Shown here one piece after another: positions 1 through 13,205 of a DNA stretch of 64,000 nucleotides. The translations under genes and the position numbers were made by a program. Every line of letters begins with the position of its first letter. Position 1 is the first letter of the stretch. The stretch lies in contig VWYX01000120.1 in the NCBI GenBank assembly GCA_013396525.1, positions 112,402-176,401 on the forward strand. Reading direction: 5' to 3'. Under the pieces are notes generated by a model. It saw only the letters and a program-made list of their open reading frames with translations, was not told the DNA's origin and made no database searches. Source of the DNA: Chaetorhynchus papuensis (Eukaryota; Chordata; Aves; Passeriformes; Rhipiduridae).

Positions 1-15
1 TTTTTTTTTTTTTTT
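1..15. repeat. Poly-T run at window edge
   Basis: Fifteen T at the left edge; its true length is not visible. It could be a simple run or the tail of a minus-strand retroposon lying outside. Confidence 0.7.
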
Positions 16-1730
16 AATAGAGGATGCTGGACTTCAATAGTGCAAGAATTATATATATTTACCCTCACAAGAGGCAAGTAAAACATTATATATTTTTTAA
101 ATTAAAGTGTTGAAAATTGTCTGATTATACTCATTTCACTAGTTCTATCAACCTGCTCTTACCATATTTGTGATATACTTCCTACAGTGATTTTCTGGAT
201 CTTTCTAAAGATATGAGTGAATAGTTGATGACAATATATCTAAAGGTGACATTGTCACAAATTTTTATTTGTTTCTGTTAAAAGTCCTTAAAGTATGAGG
301 ATGATATGGCAGGTGTTTTGTGTCAATAGTGGTGCTTCATCTATGAGAATGGAAACTCTAGTCAACTAATCTGGGCAGAAAGTGGATAGAATCAACAGGC
401 CTGTAATTTTACTTGCACAGGAATTTGTTCCTAAGAGACAATCTTTTCCTATAAACATTTATAGTGAAATATTAATGATATTTTTAGTATTATCAATGCC
501 ATGGCTAAAGAAAGAAACAGTGAACAGTCAATCAGGAGAATATAGGTTTGAGGAGCAAAGGCTGTCTTTTCCTGTAGATATTCTATGGGGTTTAAATTAT
601 TTTCCAGTATTACTTCTTTTATTTTAATTATTACTATACTTGGCTTCATTTTTTAGAAATTGACATTTAAAATTTGTTGACTGTGTCCTTGATGTTGAAA
701 ACCAGTTAGGGAGAAAAAAGAGCATTTCATTTAAAACTGGAGAAAATACATTCTTCATTAGAAATTCACCCTTTAGCAGCTCACTTTATTTTTTGGCAAG
801 GAGAGCAGAGAATTCTCAAGGCAAATCTACTGGCCCTATCCTAACAAAGAGAAATTAGCCCAGAACATAAATTACAATGAAGTTTCACGTTAATATTACC
901 TCATTATTTTTTAGTAAAGGTATCATAGAACAGCTCCATCTATGATCTGCAATATTTTAAATTATTAAAACCCAACAACAAGTACTATAGTAAATGAACT
1001 AAGTTCACATCATCATCCATTATTCTTTGGTTTTAATCACACAGGTGAAACTCATTACCCTGTGAAGGGAAACACAAAGCTCGCTTCAGTGGTGTACAAC
1101 TCAAATGGAACTTAATCTGTGCACTAGTGGTGGTTTTTTGGGCCATCAACCTACATCAAAGTGGACTTGAAATAATTTGTTAGTTCATGGTATTCTGTAA
1201 TTCCTAGGGGTGCAGGGGGACAGGTTATTTTAGTCAGTTCTAGTGAGAAAAACTAAATTCTTATATTAGAAGAGGTAGTTTGTGTGTGCTTTAGACTGGA
1301 GGAGAAGCCCCTTTAATGAAAAATGGATTCTGGTGCTCTGACTTGTTTTTAAACCCCATTCCTTGTATTAATTATTAATTAGCCATACTGAAGTGGATGC
1401 AGTTATATTTAGATTGCAGCTGCCAGTAACCAAATTTCAACTGGTTTTCTGGTTTCATATTTTTGTAGGATAAAATGCTGCACTCAGAGGGGCAAAAAAA
1501 AAAAGGAAAACACCCCCACCCCACATAAAAGTAATTCCTGTACTGAAATATTAAAGCAGAAAACTGGTACAGTGAGTGTCTGAATCCCTCTTCACCTCTG
1601 AGAGAGAAATGAAGGGAAAACAGGGAGTTCTCAACTCTCTTATAGGGAAAGGGGAAGCAAAGAAAAAAAAACCAAACTAACCATTGCTCTTAGGAAGAGA
1701 AAAGAATCATCATCATGAGTAAGAATAGCA

Positions 1731-1822
1731 AAGGGATTCCCTCCCTGCTCAGAGAGAAGACAGAAGGGGAAGGGAATTCCCTCTCTCCATTGGGAAAGAA
1801 CAGACGGGAAGGGAATTCCCTT
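1731..1822. repeat. 39-bp imperfect tandem repeat with kappaB-like palindromes
   Basis: Two full units and the start of a third, period 39 bp, each opening with a G3/C3 palindrome: GGGATTCCC at 1733 and GGGAATTCCC at 1772 and 1811. The minus-strand frame mirrors this as a 13-residue repeat (GIPFPSVLSQWRE, GIPFPFCLLSEQG), but that frame has no support as a gene. Confidence 0.85.
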
Positions 1823-3240
1823 TGTTGCATTTATACTTTGAGCTCTAATTAATCTTGAATGTTTCGTACTCCTGCTAACATCAAAGCAGTTCTGTACATC
1901 AGGCAAAACTTGCTTTCCTTGAGCTGAAGAAAGTCAGTCTTGAAATTCGCATGGAATGTATGGATTTATGTCATTGCTGTCATGTGGCCAGATGCAGCCC
2001 ATAATTTTTAAATACAGTCTAAAAGGGGTCTTGGTTGCTTTTGCCTCAGGCTTGAAGAGATTTCTGTTACAGCTTAAGATTTGTTTTTCTATGATTTAAT
2101 TGTCACTTCAGTTAAAGGGCAAGCAGCAGAGGTGCCAGTAGAGCAGCAAAAAGCGCCAGGAGCAACATATGGGACTGAAATTCCTTATAAAGTAAGGATC
2201 CCATGCCTGCAGGGGGAAGGTTGCATAAACAAATATTTAACAAGGAAAAACAGTGAGGTCTTTGCAGTAATCATACAAATATCCAAAAATAGATAACGAA
2301 GACATATAAAGCGCCCAGTTTCCCTGGCGTGCTGCAGCCCATGCGCACATGCTTGAAATAGCATTGATAATGCCTCTGTTGTAAAGAGGTTTTGAGCTTT
2401 GTAGTTCTAGTTTAGGATGAGGAGGGGGCAGTGCTGGGTACTGTGACCTTCTAGAAATCCACTTGGCATCCCCACTTCTAAGCAAGGTCAGCTCTGACTG
2501 ATTTTCTGAATGGTTTGATGACTGGAAAAAGTAGCAACTGATCAGATGCCGTCGTGATCATGTCGCAAGGAAAGGTTACAATGTTCAAAGACTGTTTTAT
2601 ACATATTTCATTGGTTAAAAGGTTGAATTTCTTATCCTGAAGGAACATCAGGACTTTGTTATTTCTCTTGCCTTTATCTCCTTACTTTATGTGCAAAGGT
2701 AATGCTAATTAATGCCTGCATGGAAAAATCAGATAGTGTATCACCATAGAGAAAAGAAAACTTGCACTGGCAATTTCTCAATTTTCTACCCAATTTTGAC
2801 TTTAGGTATGTGGATGCCATAATCACCAATTGATTTGGGACTTGTTACAATGAGCTGGGGACCGAAGCAATTTCAGATGTACATAATTTTCTGTACAATT
2901 CCCAGGAGATACAGGTGTTACCTCCACCCACAATGGACAATATCTTAAATAACACTTAGCATAGGCAGTAGAGGTTGTTTTACACAGCTGGCTGTAACTA
3001 GGCTGTGGTCCTAGCAATCCTTATAAAAGGACAGTAGGGGATGGAGACTAAGTGTTTGCTTGGAAAAAACAAACTTCTAGTGTAGGTAGATGTGCATAGT
3101 GTGTTTTGACCTATTTTAATTTGTTTCACCTGTGTTTGAAGTAACATGGGGAAACCACCTGCTCATGTTGCCTTTCCTCAAAGTGAAGACTTCAGATAAG
3201 AATGCCAAATATATCACCCTTCTATAATTTGTCAAAATGC

Positions 3241-3257
3241 TTTTTTTTTTTTTTTTT
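3241..3257. repeat. Poly-T run (17)
   Basis: Seventeen consecutive T. No retroposon is recognisable on either side. Confidence 0.9.
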
Positions 3258-6200
3258 CTGATTCTGCCTGCAGAGCAACCTCTGTCTGAAAAGCTGTTGC
3301 CAGGGTAAATAAAGAAATGCATGAAAAAAATCTGGGGGAGTTACCAAGTCTGATCTTATCTTTTGTGTCACTGTGTTTTAAGGCACTGAAGTTGTAGAGA
3401 AGAAAACACTTGAAAACCAAATTGTAACATTGTTTTTCTCCCCTTGACATATAACAGACATAGATGTGTTCAGGGTTTTTTACATGACAATTTGCTGAGT
3501 GTTTATACCCAATCCTAGTTGTAGAGTGTGACAAGATCACTGAAAGAACTTTCTTTTTTTGTATTTTATCAAGCATAAACTCAAATATATAAGAAAGAGC
3601 TTTCAGGAGTTTCATCAAACATTTACAAGTGCTGCAGCAATTGTCTGAATTAAATTTTTACACATGGAAGTATATTTCTCTGCAGTATTTGTAAAATAAA
3701 CTAATAGCCCATTGAAAAGATCATATCTTACATATTTTAAACAGTACTCCTCCTACTCTCCTAATTTCCACTTGGCTCAAAACAAATGCACTGAAAATTG
3801 AGCTAAAACAGGGAAATGGCTGACACTATCACTGCAGGTTCAGGGAAGAATAGATGGGTGAGGGAAGGAGAAAATAACATCTGTGACCAAAAATAACATC
3901 CACTAATGCTGAAGTTGGGGATAAGTAAGCATTCAAAACTTTTCTAAATGCCACCCAAGTGACCCTTGCTTAGGTAGTTTACCATTAATACTATCAGTCA
4001 AGAATTTAAGTTTTGCAATTAAGGCAAGATAATACAGACAATGGAAGGAATACCTATAATCCTGCTAGGAAAAAATGGTTGATAGGGAAAAATGAAGAGT
4101 AATGCTGGAGCAACAAACATATAGAAGAAATTTTACAAAGAGCAACACAGTTTCAAAGTGCACCTTCCACAGGAAAGCAATGACAAGCAGTGCACCATAG
4201 GAATAGCTCTTCTGCCACTTCATTTATGGAAAGCCACTTGCTGTGAAGCAGTTGGGATCTGAGAGGTGAAGTTTGCTACACGTAGATAACCGAAAAGCTG
4301 TTTGCAAGGAAACAGTATGGCACAACAGCCTGGAACCAATCTTCTCACGCCCACCCTAAAGTGCTATTTACAAGCAATTCACCCACTGCAATATGGTTAT
4401 TTGAATGCAACAGAGGACATGGGAAATGAGTATTTTGCTAGAGACAACTGACACTGCCAGGTCGCATTAAAAATCTGTTAATAGTACAGAAGGTAGGTCA
4501 GAGCAGCCTTTTGAACTGAGTGAAAATACTCTAAACTCTGAGAACAATCCAGCCTGCCGGCCCAACACTGTTCCAAGAAGTCATAGTAACCATTGGTGCT
4601 GGCACAGCTCAAATCTTTCATTAACACTTGTGGTATCTCAGTTGACTATATCATAGACCAAGTTCTTGGGAAGCTGGACTGTGACACAAGACAGCTGTTA
4701 CTCAGGATGAAGGTGGTAGATGGGCTGAACTCAGCAGTGTTAAACTATGTATTATGGGAAAAGGCAAATTATCTCATGGAACTACACAGATGAGAGGGGA
4801 AAGCACTGCAGACACGGTATATGATTACCAAAATTCATCAACTGTTACTTAGAAAATGCATTTGGTTAACTTACTGTCCAGTAACTTTTGGAAATAAAAT
4901 TAGATTTTGCATTCCTGAGTTTCATTGTGTTTATACAGCCACAAATTGTGGCTTACTTACTTCCCTGGGTCTCTGTCTTGAGCTTATTATTACTGACACT
5001 GGTGTTGAAAAAGAAAATTGTCATGCCTGTTCATGAAAAATGTTCTCAGTGACTGCAGCAAAGACCACAGGCTGTTATGTCAGTTGTTAAATGTAGAATT
5101 CTTCACCCATTTTTCAGTCATTTATTAAAGCTCTATAATCAAGAGGAGAGAGAGGAAAAAAGAGGGAGTAAATTTTTGAAAGCACATAGATTTAAGGAAA
5201 CATCTTGACTTCACATTGCTAGAAAGAGAAGTTTTATGTGTGCAAAGCTACTGCTGGATAATCAGGAAATATCATTGATACTTGGTTAAGGGAGAAAACT
5301 GTTTCGAGAGTAAGAATACTTTGGTTATGTTTTTCCATCTGGTTAAGAGGAGTCAGATAAATCAGGCTAACATACAAAAGTTAACCAAATTTCTTGGATG
5401 ACAGGTATCAAGTAAAGTTCAATACACATGCTACATTTACTACTCTTTATGCTTCTGGATGCTTTTACAAAGTTTGTCCTGAGGCCCTTTCCACATGAGT
5501 TTAAATGTGCTAAAAGCAGTCAGACTTTTCCTTCCAATTTTGTACATGTAACTTTACCAGTACATGGAGGGCTGATGAGCTGAATGATGTATTACTGTGA
5601 TACAATACCACAATTTTTGCGTTGTTCTTTGATTTTAAGAGCCAACCACCCAAAATATCAGGAAAATACAAATGTGCTTTATTTCTACTTTCTTCTCAGC
5701 TAATCCTTGTGCTTGGCTATGCCCAACCAAACCCTGAAGCAAAAGCTGAGAAAAGAATTCCTGTACTACAGAAACCATTTTCCTTGACACAGACAGAAAT
5801 GGCTTGTAAGAATCATTTAGATACGTCTTAAATACCCAGGCACAGAAATACTGGCAACATTGCCATATTATGAAACATACAGTTAGGTAGTAATCTGCTT
5901 TTTATATAATTTTTTATGTGGCACAGAAGCAGTAATCCTCTGGCTGTAATAGAGTGTTTGGTGTCTGTTGTGCTTGATGTTGCATAATGTGAAAGGGAAA
6001 ATATAAAAGATCAGAATATGGCCAAGATTAAGGTATGTGAGAATAATATTTCAGATCCTAGATATCAAAAAGAGAATGAAAATGAGCTGGTGTATCTAAG
6101 CTGGCAAATGAGGAAAACATGGTTAAAAGTAAGTCTTATATATAAGTTGACTGAAATAAATATTGCTTGAGAGTTAGAGGAAAAATTAAAAAAAAATTTA

Positions 6201-6804
6201 AAGAATATTCTCCTTATTCCCTGACTCAAGTCAGTGTTTTCAGTCCTTTTCAAATGGATTAAGGAAGACTGCCAGGGAGAAACAGAAATTGTCATTAAAG
6301 TTTAACAGGGAAGGTTCACTCCCTTTATTCAGTCCACTTCAAGGAGCTTCATGGTAAACAGTAAAAAATGATAATAATGAATATAATTCTAGAGAGACAG
6401 GGTGATACTGCAGTTCATGGCAAGATTTTAGCCAAAGGTAAATTTCATAGTTATGGAAATGTCTTTCAAATGTACCTTGGAATTAAAAAAAAAAAAAAAT
6501 TAGGAGTACTGAAACTAAAAAACCAAAAAATATTATCCAACAGCAAGCTATAGTTTAAAAAATATAAACAGAATCCATATATATCAACTATAGTCGAAGA
6601 CTTAAGAAATAACTTTCATTATATTCCCTTCCTGTTAACGCTGTTGCTGATGATAGTGGCACAGATGAGAAGTTTTTTGGCAATATCCTTGTGAGATGAC
6701 AGAGAACCCTCCAAACATGCCTGTTGTGATAAATCACTAATTAGGTAACATCAAATTTCTAACTTGCCACTTTTCCAGACATGATGTTTTATTTCAAATC
6801 AGTC

Positions 6805-6890
6805 TGCTTTTTTGTTTCGGTTTTTGGTTTTGACGTTGTTGGGTTTTGTTGGTTTGTTGTTTTAATTTTGGTTGGGTTTTTTTCCTTTCC
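6805..6890. repeat. T/G-rich low-complexity tract
   Basis: Irregular TTTGG/TTGTT units over about 85 bases. The opposite strand gives a Lys/Gln/Asn/Thr-rich frame that is only a by-product of composition. Confidence 0.7.
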
Positions 6891-9511
6891 AGATACCTGA
6901 CATTTTGACTAAGTTCTAGAAGAAAAGTCAATGTCATAAGTAACACCTGGATGGGGATGATCTGGCACTCCAGTCCGCAAGGAGAAGCAGAAGAGTGACT
7001 AAGCAAATAGTGGCTGTTTTAATCTTGTGTGTGCCCTGCTGTTGGCGGCTGAGAGGTTCTACCCCATTTCCCCCCGTCACCATAATTCACTATCAGCCGT
7101 CTTTAACTTATCCTGTGCTGCACGCCAGAAATGGCAGCGGAGAGCAGCTCTGTCTGGGACTGCACTTGTGTTCAATTGTTTGCTGCATTTTGTTTTACTA
7201 ATGGATTTCCTTCCTGCTAAATTTGTCCGTGGCTTTAAATGTGAAAGTTCCCCAGAAACTGGGTATTGAAAAGGCTTTTATTGTGGTTTGTGCTTGCTGG
7301 TCAGTAATCCATGCATTCCCTGTAACAGATCCTCACCAGTGCCTCCCTGTCTGGGTGTTTTTTTCAGATAGACTCAGTTTCATATCTGAGTTTCCTCGCT
7401 GCATTTATTTTAGCTTTGGTACTTAAAATGATCTAAAGTTAAACAGAACACAAATCAGAAAAAGAGAATCACATTTGAAGTCAAAACAGAGTAGAAAACT
7501 GTGTTCTGCTTGCACATTCCCATTAAAGTCAAGGACACTGCATAAGCAGAAGACAGTTCAGAACAAGCTTTGATCCATAACTACTGCTACTGTGCAAAGG
7601 GATTTACAACTCTTTTAGCTGCTTGGTGTAAGGACACATGACACTTGCTTCAGTGGCAGATATCTGGTTCATTAAACTTAACAATTAGCCTCAAGAAAAT
7701 CTATACATTGGATTAGTTAAATCATCTTTTGCAGATAAGAAGTGCTCATTAATTAGTAGCAGGAATAATTTGAGCTTTACTGCAATATCAGTCAGGATTA
7801 AACGTGTTATATAATTTATTCATTAGGCAACACAATTATGCTGCAGTTTAAAAAAAATAATAATTTTTTGTAACTGAGCAACATAAAGCAGACAACAGCA
7901 AAAGCAATTATTACAGATTATACAACTAGAAACTTAAGCCATTAAAAGAGAAGGTGTGTTAGGGCTTTCTTGTGACAATTTCGTTTAATTGAAGCTGTCT
8001 TGAATATTTGAGTATTTCCATCAATGTGTTTCTTGCCTTTCATATTTGCAGGTGCTAAAAAATTACTGTAGCAATTTATTTTCATTGCCCCCAAATCCTT
8101 TACTTCTGTAAAGCAGAATTCTTTTAAAAACCAGAATATGGAGAGAATATTTCAACGGTGCACTATACCACAAACTTACACAAAGATACAAGTAATGACT
8201 AAACTAGTTAAAGATCAGCAACATCAGCACAGTAAAGCAGCTTTGATACTATAAAAGGGTGAGGTACATTTTGATCTTCACCTCGCTAATAAGCAAAAGC
8301 AAATAGGGGAATTCCAAAGCTAAGTATCTCCTTCATTCTTCTAATTCCAAAGTTAAAAGCAAGGAAGAAGTGCATCAGTCTCAGTTCTGACAAGCCCTCT
8401 CCTGGCCTGTCTTTGTGATTTTTAAATACCAATCCAAGTTAGCTTAATATGAACTTGCACGCAGTTTTTAAGCCCAGTCCTAATTCCAGTTAAACCGATG
8501 CACACATCTGGGACAATTTTAGTTCAGTGGAATTGCTGCAAAGATACATTTAAATCAGAGAAATGCTGACTGAAAAAGGCCAAACCACATTTGGATATCT
8601 TTAGTTTTGGGTTAGATTGCAGAATAATAATTTAAAATACATTCTACTATTTGCAAAAAAAGGGATCAGAACTTTGCAGGCTTTAACTGGAATTGCTAGC
8701 AAGTGCTTTTGAGCTCTTGCCTAACAGCTTGAAGGGCATTAAGTTTTATTCTCAGTTTATCCTGTCACAGTAAAAGGCCTAAGTGACTTCAATCTGTGTT
8801 GTATGAGACTAATCCTTTCATTAGGCCTCGGTTGTATGTTTTTGCACCTAAGAAAGTCTGTTATGAAACAGTTTTTCTAGGAGAAATTTGAAAGAAGAAA
8901 TGTGAATAGATTTGTTCAAGACAAGTAATTTCAATCACAGTTGTAGTTAATTAGTAAGGAACCAAACTTCTTGATGGATGTGGGTTTTGCTGTTTGCTAT
9001 TCCTCTGATCTTCCCGACTGCCTGCTGGCATAGCATCCCGAACACTTGGCGTTTACAATCCTCATATCTAAAGACCTACTTCAAAAGTATTGATATGGAT
9101 TAGCATGAAAACAAAGACAGTTAAGTCAGGAATTGAACTACGTGTTTTTGTGCACGTGTACAAATGTGTTATACCTACAGACCTTTGAAGCACAGCTTTA
9201 ATCTCGTACCAGAGCTATATCAGAGACTGCTCTGACACTCAGCTGCCAGAAACCTGGCATCCAGCTGTACAAACTCTTTCCACCTCCTCTTTTGGCCAGC
9301 ACTTTCCACAAGCATAAGACAAGGTGTTTATAGAGAATCTAGCCAGCTGTGTTTTCCTAAGGGATACTGTCAATTATAACAGCATTATAAATGGCTTTAT
9401 AATTTTATTTTTTACCAAATACATTGGAGGAGAAGGCTACTGCATTAATTTTTTGTTGCACAAAGTCCTTCAAAAGCAGGAATACTATCAGGCTGTTTGT
9501 TTTGGTATTAT

Positions 9512-9545
9512 TATAATATATATATATAAATATATATATATATAA
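9512..9545. repeat. (AT)n microsatellite
   Basis: Two blocks of alternating AT are interrupted by AAA, with about 34 bases in total. Confidence 0.9.
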
Positions 9546-12500
9546 AATTAGTAAGAATGATTATATATATCACTTAAGCCAATAATGTTTCTAAAGTTCA
9601 ATGTAAGAAGCTTTTAAATTTAATTTGTGACATTTATTATTTTAAACAAAAATGAATAGTAAATGCAGAACAAACCCAGAAACTATTTATGACTTTGCAG
9701 TGATTTGGGGATATTTTCAGTCAAAGAAAGTGGATATGAATTTTAAAAGGTGAGTACATTTTCTTGAGACAGCTTCATGGTATGCAATTGTAAATTGCAC
9801 CATTGGTGAAACATTTTGTGGCTAAAAAGATTCTTTCTGACAACTTTCCCACCTTGTAGCAGAAGTTCTGGATCTTTTTTGTCTCATTGACTTTATATTT
9901 CCTTATCAGTCACTATCTCTTTCCCTCAGCCCAACTCTGCTCTTTCGTTTGATTCAGAGCAGCCTTTTTTCTCTCCAGTTTTCAGTTCACCAAATAAAAG
10001 AACCACCAAACAGTGGTTCACATCACTCTCATACTCATTCATAATATGAGTAGTTCACACTCATTCATCCCCAACCTGAGTGGTTAACACTTAACTGGGA
10101 TCCAGAGGTACTAGGGTGCTTCTCTCTGAGTAATGCTGTGTATATCAGGGAGCTTTTGTCTGTGGCTTCTGCTTCTGGGGCAGCTTTCAAAAAAGAACGA
10201 CGGTGAGAGTTGCCAGTGGTAGCTTTTGATAGAAACAACAGTAATTATGGCTGCTCCCTGTATGTTCTAACACTGTGGTGAAATAAGCTGTTGTGGTATC
10301 TGTATCCTTAGTCAAAATTTCATTCCTTAGTTGTCTTCTCTTATTTGCATTTGTGTGCTGGGATGTAGAGCTAAATTGTACCTCTGGATTTAAGTAGCTG
10401 ATAGCAGTCTTAACAATCTCAGCAGAATTAAAACTAGTCACCTTTACTACAAATAGAGTACTACAAATTAGCCACACGCTACAAGTGAAATCCTAAGATA
10501 ACATATTAGTTGTGCCATCCACATGAATATTTAGCTCTTGAAGGAGGGCTGCTATATTTTAAAAGCATTAAATTAAATATTAGTAATGCAATTTCAATAA
10601 GATGATTAGCTTAATGGGTCTAGTCCTATTTCTGCAATAGGCTGGAAGAAATTTCTCAAGTCATGTAACAACACTGCACTGTAATTTAGTATCTACTTAT
10701 CCTGTTGTAGCAATATAACAAGTATTTCTAAGAGAAACAATAGAACTTAGTGCAGTATATCTTAGTCTTTAAATTGTCTTTCTGTAATATTTAGGCTCTT
10801 GTTTATTATTATATTTTATTACTATTTTCATAAAATTTCAGTGATTTGTATCAGATTCCTACTATTTGTGCTACAACAGTAAGTGTTTTGCTGCATAATT
10901 CAAAATAGGGTGAACACCTTTATGGTTGAGCTCACAATAGGTTTTTAAGCTGGCCAGAAAACCATGAGTTCAAGTCCCACACAAAGACTTGGACAGAAAC
11001 CCAGAAGTGATACCGCAATGCAGTATTAGAGATAAAACTGCATTTGATGTTCGTTCTTTAGGATGAAAGCTAAGTTAGTGTTTGCTTCATTAACCTTGAG
11101 TAGTGGTTGTGTGGAAATGTTTCAAAATGATGCTTTTAAAAAAGAACATATAATAACCCTATTTCCTGGTCAGCTGTCACTTCTCCTCCTACTCCGTATT
11201 CAAAAATTCTCTTACAAGCTGTTAGTGAGCACACAGTAGTTGTTCTTTTACACATCTGATAGGTATGTCCCTATTTTGGGAAGTACTCAGAGATGAGGAT
11301 AAATGTATCAGGTCACATTCTGGTTTTGCACTTCCAACACTCTCTCTGGGCTGTAGTGTTTTTAAGAAAAATTGTGCACTGAAGTGACTGAAGAATTCTG
11401 GTGATCTAGGGCATGGCAGTAAAAGTCCTGTCATCTTTGAAAAGGGTAAAACGTGTAGGACTGTGCTGATAAATAGGCAAGCTTGTATTACCATCCACCA
11501 ACTCTTGCATAAGGATACAAAGGATAAAGATTCTTGAATTTTCCATCTACTCATTTTACATGAGTGGAAGACTGGAAAATCAATTAACATATATATGGGT
11601 ACCTAGTTAGATTTCGTCCCTGTCCCTAAACTATCTGAATGCTTCATGCAGATCTTGTTCTTAATCTGTTGTCTGCTCAACTTCCACCACCTGCTTTTAT
11701 GCCTAAGTATGGCATGGAATACTTTTATTCAGTGAAATAATTTAAGGTATAATGGATAGATTATTTCTAAGGAAATTTATATTTGGAACTATAATTTATC
11801 TTGCTTTAGTTGTTAGTGAAAAATTGTGTCTGAAATTTTGTTTTAGGAAGAATATGTAAAAACACTGGCTATTTTATGTTTTCCAAAAAGCGACTGTTCT
11901 TGTAAGTTCTGATGAAAAGCTTCTCCGTAGGAATACCTGCTCAATCTTTGGTTTCTGTATATAACCTTGAAATAAGTACTACAGCTGATCATGGCTTAAT
12001 TGTTGGTCTTGACCTGTTCTGTTTCTGCAGCTCACCCATAAAAGCTCTGCAGTGACCAATTGATGTCTTCGGTATCTATTAAAAGGTCAGAGATTTGTCC
12101 TGAGATGTTTCCCTTATAGACTAATGTATACTGTGCCTGGGAGCATAGAGTTCAGGGGCAGTGGCAGAAATACTGCTTTAAGCAATAAAAACTAATTTTT
12201 AATGGGAATTGTAATCCAGTTTTCCATGAAACTATCAAATATCTATTTGCCCTGTGATATCCTGTATGGCTCTACAATTAGGAAAATCTTGTTTTCCTGG
12301 CTTGATTAAAATGAAGGGCAACTAAACAAATGACAAGAATAAGAGATAGGTGGGAGAGGAGAGCATTAAACAGAGAGAGGGAACTAGAAAAGGTAGTTGG
12401 AAATTGGTCTCCTGTTTCAACGTGAACAACACCTTTAGATATATTAGGTATCGGTACCTTCACTTAGATAAACAGAAATTTAAAGGATGGCCTAGACACT

Positions 12501-12624
12501 GAGGAATTATAAAACCAGAATGGTGTGTCTGGTAAAACAAGACAGACATTTAAGTTTTCTGAAATTTTCAAAAAGTAGTTATAAATTTTTTAGAATTACA
12601 TCATAAAATAATGATGGGTAGCTA

Positions 12625-13205
12625 NNNNNNNNNNNNNNNNNNNNNNNNNNNNNNNNNNNNNNNNNNNNNNNNNNNNNNNNNNNNNNNNNNNNNNNNNNNN
12701 NNNNNNNNNNNNNNNNNNNNNNNNNNNNNNNNNNNNNNNNNNNNNNNNNNNNNNNNNNNNNNNNNNNNNNNNNNNNNNNNNNNNNNNNNNNNNNNNNNNN
12801 NNNNNNNNNNNNNNNNNNNNNNNNNNNNNNNNNNNNNNNNNNNNNNNNNNNNNNNNNNNNNNNNNNNNNNNNNNNNNNNNNNNNNNNNNNNNNNNNNNNN
12901 NNNNNNNNNNNNNNNNNNNNNNNNNNNNNNNNNNNNNNNNNNNNNNNNNNNNNNNNNNNNNNNNNNNNNNNNNNNNNNNNNNNNNNNNNNNNNNNNNNNN
13001 NNNNNNNNNNNNNNNNNNNNNNNNNNNNNNNNNNNNNNNNNNNNNNNNNNNNNNNNNNNNNNNNNNNNNNNNNNNNNNNNNNNNNNNNNNNNNNNNNNNN
13101 NNNNNNNNNNNNNNNNNNNNNNNNNNNNNNNNNNNNNNNNNNNNNNNNNNNNNNNNNNNNNNNNNNNNNNNNNNNNNNNNNNNNNNNNNNNNNNNNNNNN
13201 NNNNN
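12625..13205. other. Assembly gap (581 N)
   Basis: A run of undetermined bases inside KCNH7 intron 2. The flanks are ordinary AT-rich sequence with no repeat that explains the gap. A small exon or repeat could be hidden here. Confidence 0.99.

Larger units (their letters stand above)
1823..12624. other. Intron 2 stretch without genes
   Basis: AT-rich non-coding sequence. Apart from the T run at 3241, the T/G-rich tract at 6805 and the AT run at 9512 I recognise no repeat or exon. 7650-8060 has the look of conserved non-coding DNA (see findings). Confidence 0.6.

Noticed and set aside
4593..4793. Frame with VDYIIDQVLGKLDCDTRQLL, possibly a CR1 reverse-transcriptase remnant
   Set aside because: It loosely recalls the CR1 VSHxILLDKL region, but there are no flanking RT blocks or a 3' tail, so similarity could be chance.
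10915..10990. Possible tRNA or tRNA-derived SINE (TGGTTGAGCT and GAGTTCAAGTCCC as A and B boxes)
   Set aside because: The T-arm pairs poorly and no acceptor stem or anticodon arm can be built.
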